Positions 23,961-37,091 of a stretch of 64,000 bases of DNA are shown one piece after another. Position 1 is the stretch's first letter; each line of letters starts with the position of its first letter. Under the pieces are notes generated by a model that was not told the origin of the DNA, did no database searches, and saw nothing but the letters and a program-made list of their open reading frames with translations. The stretch is from NCBI GenBank assembly GCA_947846985.1, contig CANTUZ010000001.1, positions 110,687,757 to 110,751,756 on the forward strand. Direction: 5' to 3'. The stretch is from Fratercula arctica. Its lineage: Eukaryota > Chordata > Aves > Charadriiformes > Alcidae. The position numbers were made by a program, and so were the translations under genes.

Positions 23961-26900
23961 AAATATAGGCTTACATTTATATCTTTGGGATGGCATCTCA
24001 TTTTGCTCGCCACAGATTTATGTTTTTATAAAGATTTGATGAATCTAATTTCTGAATACAGTTTTCCAAGTGTTGCCTATCCTGCTTGACCTCTCAATTG
24101 CATATAATATCCACTGTTCACAGCACCTTATGAAAAAAAGTCTCATGGAACCTGGAAAAACCCGAGAACCTTTCCTTGGTGGCTTTTGGCCTTTTCAGAC
24201 AATCATGCAAAAAGTATTTGAAAAACACTTTAAAATTGTATTTGTGTTATACTAGGCTGTATCTCTAACTCAAACCAAGAGTTGTTCTACAACACAAGCT
24301 AACTCAAGATAGCTTTCTTGGTATAAAATTCTGAGAGAAAGCACCTCCTTTTTCAGTCTAAAAAGTTCATGAGTAAGCCAAAACTTTAAAGAAAACCTAC
24401 GTTCAACTCACTGAGTTTCCATTTTCACTGAGTTTTAAAAAACATTTTTAAAAGTAACTTCTTTGCATTCTTTGCATGAGAAAAATACTAAAAATAGACA
24501 TTCAACCGGAGATTGTTCTGGCATGGAGAAATGCCTGTGCTTGAGAACTTATTATCCTTGTGATGATGGTCTTTCTGCCATTCCTTCATCCACTGCCTCT
24601 TGAGAGCTGGTAAGTGCCATCAGAAGCTACCAGATTGTTATTTAGAGCAACCAGAATAATGTGGGAAAATATCTGTTGGCTGAGGCAGTTCTAGCTTCCT
24701 CATCTTTTTTGGTTACAGCAACAGCAGTGGGGTTTTTTATCTTAACAGCAAAAGGGATGTATTTCAGGAACACCATCTCACTGTGATGAATTTGGCTTAT
24801 CTGCCTATTTTATTCAGTAATGTACGGAAACCAGAGAAGGTTAAAACAGCTACTCTGATTCACCATCTTCTATTTTCCATCTCTTTTTTTCTGTTTCCCT
24901 TCTGTTTTATTTCTAACTCCTGTATTTAATTTATAGTTAACGTAGTAGCAAGGTAATGAATCCAATCATCACTATTTACTGACTAATGCCTGCGGTCCAG
25001 TAAGCATGTTCCATTTGCCATAAATTTTTTTACGCATTGTTATGCACATGAATTCGGGTTTGGGTAGATATTGCTAGAGGCTAAGGCTTCTTTTTATCAA
25101 AACAAAGTGAACTGTGACATGCAAGCCATTGCACATATCCTTACAAGATGTATTATAGCATGGTTAGGTGAAGAAAAAGACCATAGAGTTTTTCAGGAAG
25201 TCAGGTTATTTGCTTAGAGAAATGAAACTAACATGGGTGTCTTCTGATATTGGTAATGACTACACTTTTCCACCAAGAACTGCCCAAAAGTCAATTTTAA
25301 TTGCAATCTCATATGTAAAACACCACTGAAATTAAACTGCTTATAATAATTTGATATTTGATTTCAGTGAAATAGAGCTGTAATAGAGTACATATATGAA
25401 CTGTGTCTCAAACAGTAATTCTGTTTGATTTCTCAAATCAGTTTCATAGATTTTACTAGATTATCAAGAGAAAAGGTCCTCATGGCAGCTTGATAACTCT
25501 GCCACGTTCTACTTCACAAGTGGAACCCACTTTAAAAGTTACTGAGCTGTAGCTTGAGATACACTGGCCCCAATTGTCTATGTGATTATTTAAAAATAAC
25601 AGAAGTAATTTAAATAACCCTTTTTATTTCACAACCAGCTAGGTTATGGTCATGCCAAAGCAAACATCCACATCCACCTGACGAGAAAGTGAGGCTTGAG
25701 GGTACGCTTTCAACCTGGGTTAAAGTGATAATATTAGATGCAACTGGATAGGTCGGAAAATAGATGGATATCCACATAGTGACACAACCACAGTTAGTAA
25801 ACTCACTGTAATTTGATAATTAAAATTGGTATGTTTGACAGCTATTTCCCATACAATGGAGATATTTGAAAAATGTGTTCAATTAAAATACTGTTTCCTA
25901 AAGGAATAAAATTTCTTGTTTTTTTCTAAAGATGAATTGATAAATAGATGCATATAAGTCACGAGACATTCTATGTGGTGCTTGTAGTATATTTTCATCG
26001 TTAACTTATGCATTGGATGAGTTATTTGATCAGATATTCTCTGATGCTGAGGCAAGGCAAGCAGCTCATTTTACACTCTAATATCAGTCTATTCAGCATG
26101 GTAACAGGTGGCTGAAGAGGGCAAATAAAAGAAGTATATTTCATTCATCATGAGTTCTGCTAAAATGCTGAATATGACTAGGTTTTCCTATGCTGTTTCT
26201 GAAAACACTTGTCTGTCTGAATTTCACTCATGAGCCAATGAGATCGCTGGCAATTCCTGCTAAGCATATCAAAGCTCTGTAATATTTTATCATTTTTTCC
26301 TATTTTCTTCACGCATACGGAGAAGTTATATTTATTTTGCTATACTGGATGAACTTTTCACACAGGCTTCTGCTAGTGGTTTCTAATTTGGTTGCATATT
26401 TGTTAGGCTCCATTTTCTCACAAAGAACTTGACTGTATTTAAATAGAATTCGTGAAGAATTGAGAACCATTTTTGCGTTGGATAGCTCAGTTTTGTCAGT
26501 TGTGTGACACACCTGGCTCATCAAGGAACATGGAGAGATGAGGTCACTGATTACCCAGACCAAAACATCTGCATTTTGCCTTCAAGATTTTTAAGTTTCA
26601 TGGTGCACATCCTGCAAATTGCTGTGCTCTTAAAGGAGAAGTCGTGTGCGTTTTAGGAGGATTTCTGGGAAGGATGCTAGAGATTGATATCATTAGATTA
26701 TATGATGTTGACACCTCAGTGATACCTGAGCTGCATGTACGCATGCACTAACAGCCAACTTAAGAACTTTGACTTATAGTGCAAGATGCCTCCTTCTGTT
26801 AGCACCCGAGTAGTATCTGAATAAGGTGCTTACTAGCCTACATAGATGTCTCCCAGCAGCATTTTTGTATGCATCAGAAGTGTATTCTTGCAAGGTATCT

Positions 26901-29900
26901 CATGCTCATATCAAATGTCTGTGCTTTGGTTTGCATCAATACTTTGGTGAGTGTACATGTCTGTCCTATATGATGAAAGCAACCTGAAAGCTGCACTACA
27001 AGTGGTTGCCGTCCCTGAATAAGTGTCAAGTCTACAGGACCAGGCCAGAGTCAGTCCAAAGTAAACTCCCTGAAGCATGGATAGTATAGGTATTAGGTCC
27101 TCAACACAGAAGTTTTCACTCTGTGTGGGTCATCCGTGCTCCTAGCTCCACACTACATGCTCACTCACGTAGAGACAGCCTATGCTTCACTGCTACGTGT
27201 GGTTCAGATATCTATTTGGGCAGAGATCTCCACATCACTGTCTGCCAAAGAGCACAGATGTACTCTATTCTTACACACAGCTGGGTACCTACCAGCTGTA
27301 GTTACAGTGCAGCGTAAACTCTGATGCTGTATCCTAACTTGAGTAAACAAAACCACACTTAAATTGCCACAAAGCTGATAACAAGGTTAGGAAAATCCTT
27401 GGAGACTCTGGATTAGTTTTGTAGTGGTAGAAATTTCTGACACAGCCATAGCATTTTACCTGGAACTCATGGTGCAGTTAATGAGAGAGACTGCTACTAA
27501 CATAGTCCTCTTAGGGCAGCAGGTTTTCAGGTTTTTTAGTTGTAGACACAAAAATTTCCCCAGACCGTTAAAAATTGTTTCATGTCAGGGACTAGAACTA
27601 GATAAAGTGCATGACCTGTTGCATGTGATATAATTAACTTAGGAGCAGCTTGGCCGTATCTGAAGCAATAAAAAGCAATTTTCTTGAGAAAGGTTGAAAA
27701 AATCCATATTGATCAGTACTAAGTAGTAAAAATTTATTGCAATGTTGTCAGTTGCCTTATTCCAAATCAATACAAATCTCACCAAAAGCTTCTTAAATGC
27801 AATAAGAATTTGACAAGGCCTTTTTGTCACAGATTAGTGTTAAAGCAATGAAAAGGCCCCCAAGGAAAACTGTCTCTGACCAGAATGCCAGTTGTATCCC
27901 ATTTCAGCAGTACTCCTTTTGGACATCCTTATTGGCATTTTTGGAACCCTGAAGAAAAGCTTGATGGTTTATCAGCTAACTAATGCAAATGTTAAGAAAT
28001 GCCTAAAGACCTGAGATTTTTTACTGTTTTTATTAAATAGCAAAAGTTATTAGTTTTCAGAAGAAAAAATCAATCAGCCACCTTAATAAGAATGAAAGAT
28101 TGGATATAGAAGAAATGTTCTTTCTCTCTACAATTTAAAGAAAAAACTTTCATTAAAAAAAGTAATTTTAGTCAGACTAAGACCCTGTGGTAGGAATGCT
28201 GAAATTAGCGCACACTGGTCTGAGAGTGATACTTTTCTTCTCAGAAAGGCATTCTTGTAAACAAGAATTAGTACCACGTTCAAAATAATTTCAACTCCAC
28301 TATTACATAGATTTAGATGTTGGTAAATAACCTTCCCAAAGAAGCACAATCCAATTTCAGGTAGCAAACAACTGAACAACATCCCCTGAACTTTTAGAAC
28401 AAAGTTTTTCCAGGAATTCTCTCTGTACTTGAATTTGGTTGATTAATTGGCATTACCATAGTAGTTTTCATGAAAATAGCTATTTTAGTTATTAAGTTCT
28501 CATGTCCTTCATTATTTCTGTGGAAAACGTGCACATACACACTCATTAAAAATGAACGAATCTAGAATTAGTTATAAGCACCTACTTAACATGTTTCAAA
28601 TCATGTATTTTTCAAAACTTGAAGTGATCTCTTGATTTCCTTGGGTGCTGGGGACCTGAATGCCTGCAAATGCGTATCCACAAATAATGCAAATCCTACT
28701 GAACGGCAATGGCATATTAGATTCTAAATCACTTAGAAGCTGTTAAAAATCACCCTATTTTTTTTCCTGTGTGTAAGATAGCATCTGTGCAGTAACGTGA
28801 TTTAGCTCTTTAACCCTAGCTCTTTCAAAATACGCTTGCCAACATCCTGAGTGTGTGCTATTTTGGTGTATTCACTTATGCTAAGTCAATCCACGCTTTT
28901 AGAACCAGACATTCATCTCACTTAAAAGAAAGCAAATAATAGGAGGAAATTGCTTCCTAAACCTTTTCTTGGCTGTTTCTAATGGTACAAGTGCTGCTGC
29001 TCTGTTCCACCTGAAACTGAACCAGTTGTCTTAAATCCTTGCTCTCAAGCAACACAGCAAGGCTACTTCATTTCCTAGTCAGAGTCTGATGGAGACTGGC
29101 CACCAACTAATAAAAGACAACTGGCTATTTAGAAGGCTAGGGCTACTTTCTGGTTAAACCACTTTATATTATTTTGTCAAATATTTGGTAGTTTTCTCCT
29201 TATATACAAGGTTTCCCATGAACGTCTACTTAAAAAACATGAGTAACAAAAATCAGGTGGAGCAGTTCATCTATAAATGAAAATACTGGAGAATTTGGAA
29301 GGAAGGTTACCAGAATAGAGGAAAAACTCTCCAAAATACAGAGTTCCAGAGCAACCAGATGTCTAATGGGAAAGAAAGAAAAAAAGGAAAAAAAAAAGAA
29401 AGAAATGGAAAAAAAATCACAAAAGCAAGTGAAAATGCTAATTAGAGAAGAATATATATAAATTAGCTTTCCCTTATCTTGTTGCTGATGTGTTGAGACA
29501 TTTGTCTAATAAGCTGCATCTGAAAGACAGCAAATTTTTGGAACACTACTGCATATTTATAAGGAATACATCTACTGAGAGTTATCGGCTCAACACAAGA
29601 ACTCAAACTTTTGATTTGCTCATTATGAAGCTTTAAATTGGCTGACAACAGACCTGGAATTGTCTTTCCCAGATATGCAAATTTAGACTCTTTCTGGAAC
29701 CTTTCATTTTTTATGAGTTTGGAGTCAGGAAGGAGCAATAACTGAGAATCACACTTCCAATGCAGACTTAAACATGGAAAAAAATACAGTTTCCATTTAT
29801 CAAGTTGCAAAATCTAACTACATCAGTGCTTATGTTTTCATCAGTGAGAAAGACCATGGCAGAAAGTATCAGTAATACCCAGAACACACAGGAATAAGCT

Positions 29901-30050
29901 AAGGCTTGAAAGCAACTGAAAAAGAGGAAACAGCAAGGTGAAAATGGGGGTGTATGGAAGATGCGGAAGCAAAGCAGATTGAAGCAGTGGCTGGCATTTG
30001 GAACGAGATGCTGCATTTACAGAAGTAAAATTAATTTTCAAAAGCTCACA

Positions 30051-30102
30051 GGGGGAAAAAAATAATCAAACCAAACAACAACAAAAAAAAACCACAAAAC
30101 CC
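30051..30102 (+). repeat. A/C-rich low-complexity tract
   Basis: A G-run is followed by an A-run, CAAACCAAACAACAAC, a longer A-run and CCACAAAACCC. It has the same architecture as the tracts at 3864 and 4046. Confidence 0.8.
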
Positions 30103-30603
30103 AGAAGTCAGAAAATATATTAATTATTAGTCCTGTCTTAGACAGGTTAACCATCACACGCAAGTGGCATTAGTGTCTGGTTGTATGAGGACTCTCCATT
30201 TAGCCCCAGAGACACTTTAAACACATTAGTCGAACCCCTGGCAGTTCTCCACAGAGGTCTTGGCTGCAGAAACCATCCTCTCAGCTACCTCCTGTCAGTG
30301 CCTGATTCCTGGTGGTGGAAGTCACCCTCCCCTGAGCTCTTCTGTGCAAACTACCAGTGGTTTAAACTACTCAGTCCAACTCAGCATTAGAAGTTAGCGG
30401 TGATCAGAGGCAGCAACACTTCCATATTGCCACTATTTTGCATTTTTTTCAGTGCTTTTCATCTCCTGCCCAAGATGGCACGCTAACATATTTATTTAAT
30501 TTCACACCAGAATAGAGTAGTAGAGGAATAGTCACTTGGTCAGACAACAGTTTAGATGGATGAAAGAAGTACAGCCTCAACAAATTCCAAGTCTGGTGCT
30601 AAG

Positions 30604-30622
30604 TCAGCTTAGCTTAGCTTAG
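30604..30622. repeat. Short AGCTT/TTAGC pentanucleotide repeat
   Basis: The motif CTTAG recurs three times in direct tandem (cagcttagcttagcttag). It is a minor simple repeat. Confidence 0.8.
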
Positions 30623-30872
30623 TGATAGACATATCAGACACATTATCTTGGCCAGTTTTAGCTGAAAAACAATGTAGAAAGCTGTTAAGAAACTGACAGC
30701 AAGAATTTAATGTCTGAGATGCCGACAACTCATCAGTGACTTATGGGCCTTTGAATGTCTACATATTCACATTAAAAGAGTCAGAACTAATTTTCATTCT
30801 AACTTATATGAACAATTTAGAAAGAGAAAAGAGACTGAAAGCAATTGCTAGCATTCAGACTGATTGCCATGC

Positions 30873-30924
30873 TTTTTTTCATCTTTTTTCATCTTTTGTC
30901 ATCTTTTGTCATCTTTTTTTCATA
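30873..30924. repeat. Decamer tandem repeat (TTTTTTCATC / TTTTGTCATC)
   Basis: Five units of a 10-bp period follow one another, with G replacing T in the two middle units. The period is exact, and the array ends in TTTTTTTCATAAG. This is a small minisatellite. Confidence 0.85.
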
Positions 30925-31182
30925 AGCGTGTAATATGTGTATCTTTGTACTAAACAAAATCACTTCCAGACTCAGTCCTTACGTCAAGTGTTTAGGGAAG
31001 TGTAATGCAAATGAAGCAGAAGATATTGTACTGTTATTTCGCATATTATTTTTCTTGAGCCTGCTGAAAACAGAATTCTTACACTGAAGTCAATGGCAAA
31101 ACTCTCTGCAGAGCAACATGCTACTTAGATGGGTTTAACATTTCTGTTTTTACCAGGCGTGATGAGGCTCATTGAGAGAATG

Positions 31183-31242
31183 AGACCTTGGTGTGGCTTC
31201 AGGGCAAAAGCAAGACCTTTGTGGGACTTCAGGGCAACAGAA
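31183..31242. repeat. Tandem duplication, two 30-bp units
   Basis: Unit one (31183-31212) starts agaccttggtgtggcttcag; unit two (31213-31242) starts agacctttgtgggacttcag. Both continue with GGGCAA, then AAGCA or CAGAA. The units directly abut with a few substitutions, indicating a local duplication with some age. Confidence 0.85.
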
Positions 31243-31550
31243 AGGTGCCTCAGAGGACACTGATTGGTGAGGATAGTTCTTTCCCTTCTCCCAGACATGA
31301 TTTGGAATCTGGTTTCCAGCACATTTTTTTATGTTTCCAGTACATTTATGGGATGCTGAAGATGGTTTGTAATGTTCTCAACTGTTTCCCTGTCACCATA
31401 AAAGCAATACTTCATTTTAGTAGGTAGGGTAGGGAGACAGAGTAGAAATGAGTTATTTTAACATAAATACACCAGAACATGGGAAGAAGTTACAGCTAAA
31501 ATGCAGTTTAGGAGGCTATTTCCTCTCACCTCTCAGTTGGTAGTTACCAG

Positions 31551-31594
31551 TCACAGAATCACACAGAATCACAGAATGGTCCTTTGAAAAGGCC
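31551..31594 (-). mobile_element. Possible CR1 3'-tail fragment
   Basis: CACAGAAT-type octamers occur three times and are followed by ggtcctttgaaaaggcc. This resembles the reverse complement of the CR1 3' terminal octamer repeats and the first bases beyond them. Only about 44 bases are present, so an unrelated octamer microsatellite is possible. Confidence 0.5.
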
Positions 31595-34500
31595 CAGAAA
31601 GTGACTGCAAGAATGTTTATTTAGCCCTTTTGTGTTGACGTAAGACTTGAAATATTTTTTCTGGAATTCCTAATTAAATCTAGGGATTTCGTTAACTGAA
31701 TATGCTTTTCAGTTGCAAAATCAGCACACGATGGCAGAAATTTATAAATTATTATGTCAGCTTCTCATTGTACCTTCTGCTGAGAATATAGATCAGAGCA
31801 AAGCAGAGTAAACACAGTTCTTACATAGGAGATGCAGGCAAAAATGCATTCAAAGTGTTAATCCAGCCAATTTCATTATAGTCAGTAGTGGATATGCAGA
31901 AATGGGTTTGAGAATTATTTAGTGGGAGGATTGCAGAGACAGCTCTTTTATTGACTGTTGCTCTCATGGAACAAAACACAGAAAAATGGATTTTTGTAAG
32001 GCATTTGTAAGCCATGACTGTCTCTTTACATGGTTTAGTTGTGTTAAAGGCTGGATTATGGAAGCATCCTTATGTTCTGTGATGAATTAAAAAAAGATTT
32101 GCTGCTTTGGACAATGGGAAGTCATGCAGTCCAATACTAAGTAACATCTGCTATGTACTTCTATGCCACTTGCAGACTGTAAAACATGTCGTGTGGATCT
32201 ATTGAAAAGGAGGCAGATTTCAAGGTTCAAAATATAACAACAGGTAACAGATGTTTTGGTCAGATGGTTAAACTAAAATACACGTTTTGTTACTGGTGCC
32301 TGAGACAGCAAATATGATCATAATTTATGACTTAACGAACTTCTTATACAGTAATTTGCTTTAAAACATAAAAAATACAAAGCAACATTACAAATAAATG
32401 TCACATTCCTATCATCAAGTAATTCTATTTTTGATGTTTGTGAATGGATCCTCAATTTTAACTTGACTGACCCAAGCACTTCTGTCAGATTTCCAAATTT
32501 TCTATGTATCCAGCAAATTAAACAAAATTGGGCACTTACAGATGGTTTGTATGATTTTAATATGCATGTTGTGTATCTATAAGCATCTTCTGCTATGTCT
32601 AGTACTTCAGTAGAGAAATAGGAACTGACTGAATGCTTTTCATATTGCTAGGATATTTTTACTTCGTATTAAGCTACGACACTCCTTTTAGCAGTCTGGT
32701 AAGACTTCATTTGACCATTTTCTAATTTAAGCTGCTTGTCTTTAATTGACAAAGCAGTTGTAGAAAGTCACGAATGTGTTCTCCAGGGTTGGCTGAAATT
32801 TCAGAGAAGCAGGAATCTGAGCATTTCACAGAAAGGCTGTTAGAGAAAGCAGACGAGTTCAGTCAGTTTTTTTTAAGGCACTGCCACTGCTCGTGAAGGC
32901 CCTCAAATGGATAGTCTTGGTACTTTAAGGGTGACTCTGCAGTCCATGAAGTGGCTACTGACTGATGGGATGCGCCAAAACTTTCAAAATGTCCTGGGTC
33001 TGTGGAAAGCTTCAGGAGCGGTTGCTTCCTGCCATGCAGTTTGCCAAGTATCTCTACAAGCAATCAGTGACTGTAACGGGTAGAAGATCCCAGAACTGAA
33101 AGAAAATGTGGGTGTTCACATTGCACCACTGCTAGTTTATCCCGTTATGATTTCTGAAAAATAATACAGTTGCTAAAGTATTGCTGCACCTTTAAAACAT
33201 GATTCCCTTGCCACATGTTATCCATGTTGTGTTTGCCTATCGTTGCTGCTTTATTTCAATTGATGTATTCAAGTTCTCCACCCATGGCAGTGGGGAATCT
33301 GGTCTCCCTCCAGCTTCCTTCCAGTGCATGCCAGAACTCTTCGACTTAAACTATCTTACACGGTCATGTCTTCTTTCTTAACTTGGAAACAGAGAATGAG
33401 GCATATTTTTTATCATCATTATTATTATTACGGTTTTTTGTTTCAAGATTTGCTATTTATCTGAACCGCGTGCGACAAAAATAATCTTTTTTTTTTTTTT
33501 TTTTAATTTCAATTGGTTTGATTCATCTGTTTTCACATGTCAGATTCCTAAACGGACTTGGTACATAGAATTTTCGAAAATAAACATAAGGAATTGCTTA
33601 TCAGAGCCCTGCAGGTTGATCTCTATCCTTCCCCATGGTAACACTTTTTCAGCACAGTAGCAGCCAACAGAGTAGATAATGGGGCACTTCTGAACCTGAA
33701 AATTAGATGCTGTCTGCCATGACCAAAAAGAAAAATCTCACATTGGAGGGATATGAAGAAAAGGGGATAAAGTTAGTTTTTGTTTTGTATTTAAATAAAA
33801 GGCAGATGGAAAAATACAGGAAGTCAGTGCTAATAAGAGAGAGACGAGCATGAAGTCAGGGAGATCACCAAACAGACCAACTTATGCAATTGCCTGAAAA
33901 GAGTAACACAGAATTTTTTACACTCATTTAATAAGTAGAAAGTTTGTTTGGATTTATTTATTGGAAATTAGTGACTAACCAAAAGATAGAGAGTCTCTTG
34001 TTTCTTTTCATGTAACTCCCTAGCCAGATTACCTAGGTAAGAAACTATTTTGTATATATATTGACAAAGGTACTGCAGTGTCTGTATCGTCATTTCCTTC
34101 TTACAGTGGCAATATTTACAAATAACAATGTGAAATGAATAGGTAAATTTTTCTAAGCAGACAGCAAAAAAGAAAGCATATGGAAAATTATACGATGCAA
34201 ATGAATAGGAATTGTTTCTAAAAAAAATTGTGGGTTTCAATTTAATTTTCTCACTTCTTTAAATTGTCATGTGTATGTAGCTATTAATGAGCTGATATAG
34301 GGGAGAGAAAAGAGGAGAAAGATTAAAGCCTATATTTTTAAATACAAACAGCCCTCTGGCTTTTCTCTCAATACAGGCATGTTTTATGCTTATAAAGTAA
34401 AAAAATGAATGAATTTCCTTGAAGATTTCTCAGTAGTGTTTGCTGATGCTGGGCAACAATACCCCTTTTCTGATTGACAGCTACAGCACTTTAACTCTGT

Positions 34501-35410
34501 CTCTTGTAATACAAACATCACACTGAATCTTTCACAAATAGATGTAGTCTCCTTCCCTTTATTAGCTTTCTCATCCCATAGAGCGCAGTCAGTATAGGCA
34601 TCATTCCTGTCCTTTAGAAAGAAGTAGATTAGTCCATTTCCTCATGGGGGTTTGCAAAGTCCTTCAATAGACGTGACTGGAAGAGGAAGAGGCTGAAGAT
34701 GGTGGCCTAAGGGAATAAACTGCTGACTTGATAAATCTTTGGGTCTTAAGAGGTCATCTCTTGATGTCTGAAAGAAAGATTGACTTAGCAGCAAATATGA
34801 GCACTAGTCTTTACGGCTTTGTGAGGGTTTGTTTTTTTTTTTAAGTAATATAGAAAACATTTGTATATGAGATACTTACAAATTTTCTACAACTACAGAA
34901 ACAGCATTTTCCTTTCTCAGGTCTTATGGAATTCTCATAGATTTCTTTATTCTTTTTTACACTGTGTGCATGCTGTCCATGAGATGTGCAGGGAATTTAA
35001 ATGAGTTTTTACCCTAACAAATGCAGCTATGAAATACAACATGAAAAAATCTGAAACTCCATGAGCTTTTGTTGTGTGTGACACGTCACAGACCCTAAAG
35101 AGCATAACAGCAGTGAACAACATATCATTAATGAAAATTCTGATGTTTCATACCCATTGTCCTGAGATGAAGACTCAATTGCAGCTAGGAGTAGATTAAA
35201 TTTAATTGATTTTCTTTTTCCTGGGGTATTTTGTGACTTGTAAAGTTTTACTCTGTCACAGGAGGAACTACATATTTTTGGCAGGGGATTGTCCCCAAAC
35301 ATTTATGACTCTTTGCTACCAGTAGATTCTAAAAACTCATAGCTGGACCCTTAGTTATAGAAATTGAGGAGGTGCATCAGGAATCCAAGTAACCATTTGT
35401 GTTTGAAAAC
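31595..35410. other. AT-rich non-coding stretch
   Basis: No gene is supported. It contains a poly(T) run at 33487-33504 and short ATT units at 33417-33430. The minus-strand frame 35027-35302 and others have no recognisable content. Confidence 0.6.
33487..33504. repeat. Poly(T) tract (18 bases)
   Basis: An uninterrupted T run following ATAATC. Confidence 0.9.
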
Positions 35411-35507
35411 ATTTATTTTATTTTATTTTATTTTATTTTATTTTATTTTATTTTATTTTATTTTATTTTATTTTATTTTATTTTTTATTTTATTTTACTT
35501 TATTATA
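35411..35507. repeat. ATTTT pentanucleotide microsatellite (about 19 units)
   Basis: A nearly pure (ATTTT)n array of about 97 bases, with one unit lengthened near 35481-35487 and decay at the 3' end (ACTTTATTATATAG). It is the largest microsatellite in the window. Pentanucleotide arrays of this motif are unstable in other vertebrates, so length variation is likely. Confidence 0.95.
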
Positions 35508-37058
35508 TAGATAAGGGCTACAAAGATATGTAATCTGCACATCATTTAAGAAGGTTTCACTTCCAAGACCACCCTGTTGCAACACTGTCTGTGGAGGGTT
35601 AAGAGTCTGGGTTAGGACACAGAGTTTAATCCACCTTAGTGGATGCCGTGTGCTCATTTTTGGCTGACATTAGATCTATTGGTAGATTATGCTTTCTAGG
35701 TATCTTTTGTTTCTCTAACTCACTGTTGATCAATTTCATGCTGCCCAGAGTCCACAAAAGCACTGGGTACTTCCGGGTACTTTTGTGAGTGCAGAAGGCT
35801 ATCTAGACTGCAGAAGGAGTCTAAAAGTACCTTTGTTACTTGGGGGAAAGAGCAAAGTGTTACTCTTTCATGTTACATGCCCAAACTCTCATAATTTGTA
35901 GTTGAGCGGGGAGGTAGAATCTGATGTAAATTCCAGGCAATTTTTGGAGCTGATCTCGATTTCAATTTGACACTTGGGAACAAATGCAAATGTTACACAT
36001 GTAGACCATAGCTTTCTGGAAGCACGACGCATCTGTGAACAGAATCTGTGACCTACCGCCATGGAAAGATTTTTATTAATTCCTTATTGCTAGGGTCTTA
36101 CGTTGTGAAGTAATTTGGTATTTTTAAATAACAGCTGTCAGGACCAGCAGTTATATACAGTTCTGTTTTGTTTTTTTGAAACATCTCTCTCCTGAGAGCT
36201 CTATAATCTAAGTCCATATTGCTGCTGTCCTCCCCTGACAGGCTGGCAGAGAAGTATTGATCTGTCATGGGAGGATGTGATGAAGTGACAACAGCAGGGA
36301 CTTTTATTTGCTCCTCTCAGAAGAAAAGTACCAGAAGGCAGTGTTTGCTAATCTCCCTCACTTAAGAAGTGCGAAGATGATGTCGGAAGAACAATGGGAA
36401 GAATGTGCTTGATTATTGCTTCTGTTACAACTTGGACAAGGGTGTGTTGGCATTAAAGTTGCCTTGTTGAGAGTAACACTGCTATAATTTGTTGCAGTGT
36501 TACGATCATGTGCAACAGGATTGAGAGAAGCACCTAGGGCCAACCCCAACAATCAAAACCAACAGCAAAAGTGATATTTTGTCCAAAGACTCCACAGAAC
36601 ATCTTGCCCAACACCTGACAGAAGCCACAAAATATTGCAAACATTTAGGGAAAATGTACACTGTAAAAAAGGGACCAAAAAAAAAAAAAAAATCACAACT
36701 ATAATGAGGAAGGTATTGCTTTTTGTCAAAGGAAAATGTACAGATTGAAATAAAAAAAGGAAGAGAGAGGAGTGTTCAGGGGCATTAGCAAAAGTCAGCA
36801 TTGAATAAAACCCCTTGTTTCTACAAAACCTTTAGCAGAATACAGATTCATGCCATTTTTTTAGAAAGAAAAGAATAGCAAAATTAATTTGTAATAAGAA
36901 CAAATATGATTCGCAAATGCAATCTGTATTTTTTGCTCAACAGTTCATTGTGTTCTGCATATGCTGCCAAAGAAATCAAACAAGTATAATGTCCCTGAAA
37001 AACAAAACTGTTAGGTTTGTTTAGGATAGCAGAGGTGCAGGGGGAAAAAAAAAACACT
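35508..37058. other. Non-coding stretch
   Basis: I see no gene. It has a short direct repeat (gggtactt twice, at about 35766-35783), a poly(A) run at 36676-36691 and a G-run/A-run junction at about 37040. Confidence 0.6.
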
Positions 37059-37091
37059 ACTAGAATTCAGCAGGTATATCTGAATTCTAGT
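37059..37091. repeat. Perfect 12-bp inverted repeat, 9-base loop
   Basis: ACTAGAATTCAG at 37059-37070 is the exact reverse complement of CTGAATTCTAGT at 37080-37091. The loop is CAGGTATAT. It sits immediately after a G-run/A-run tract. Confidence 0.9.

Larger units (their letters stand above)
23961..30872. other. AT-rich non-coding stretch
   Basis: I see no gene and no recognised transposon. It includes an A/G-rich tract at 29367-29420 and an A/C-rich tract at 30051-30102. The open frames (for example 26309-26563, 27123-27324 and 29463-29810) lack domains and exon-like boundaries. Confidence 0.6.
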
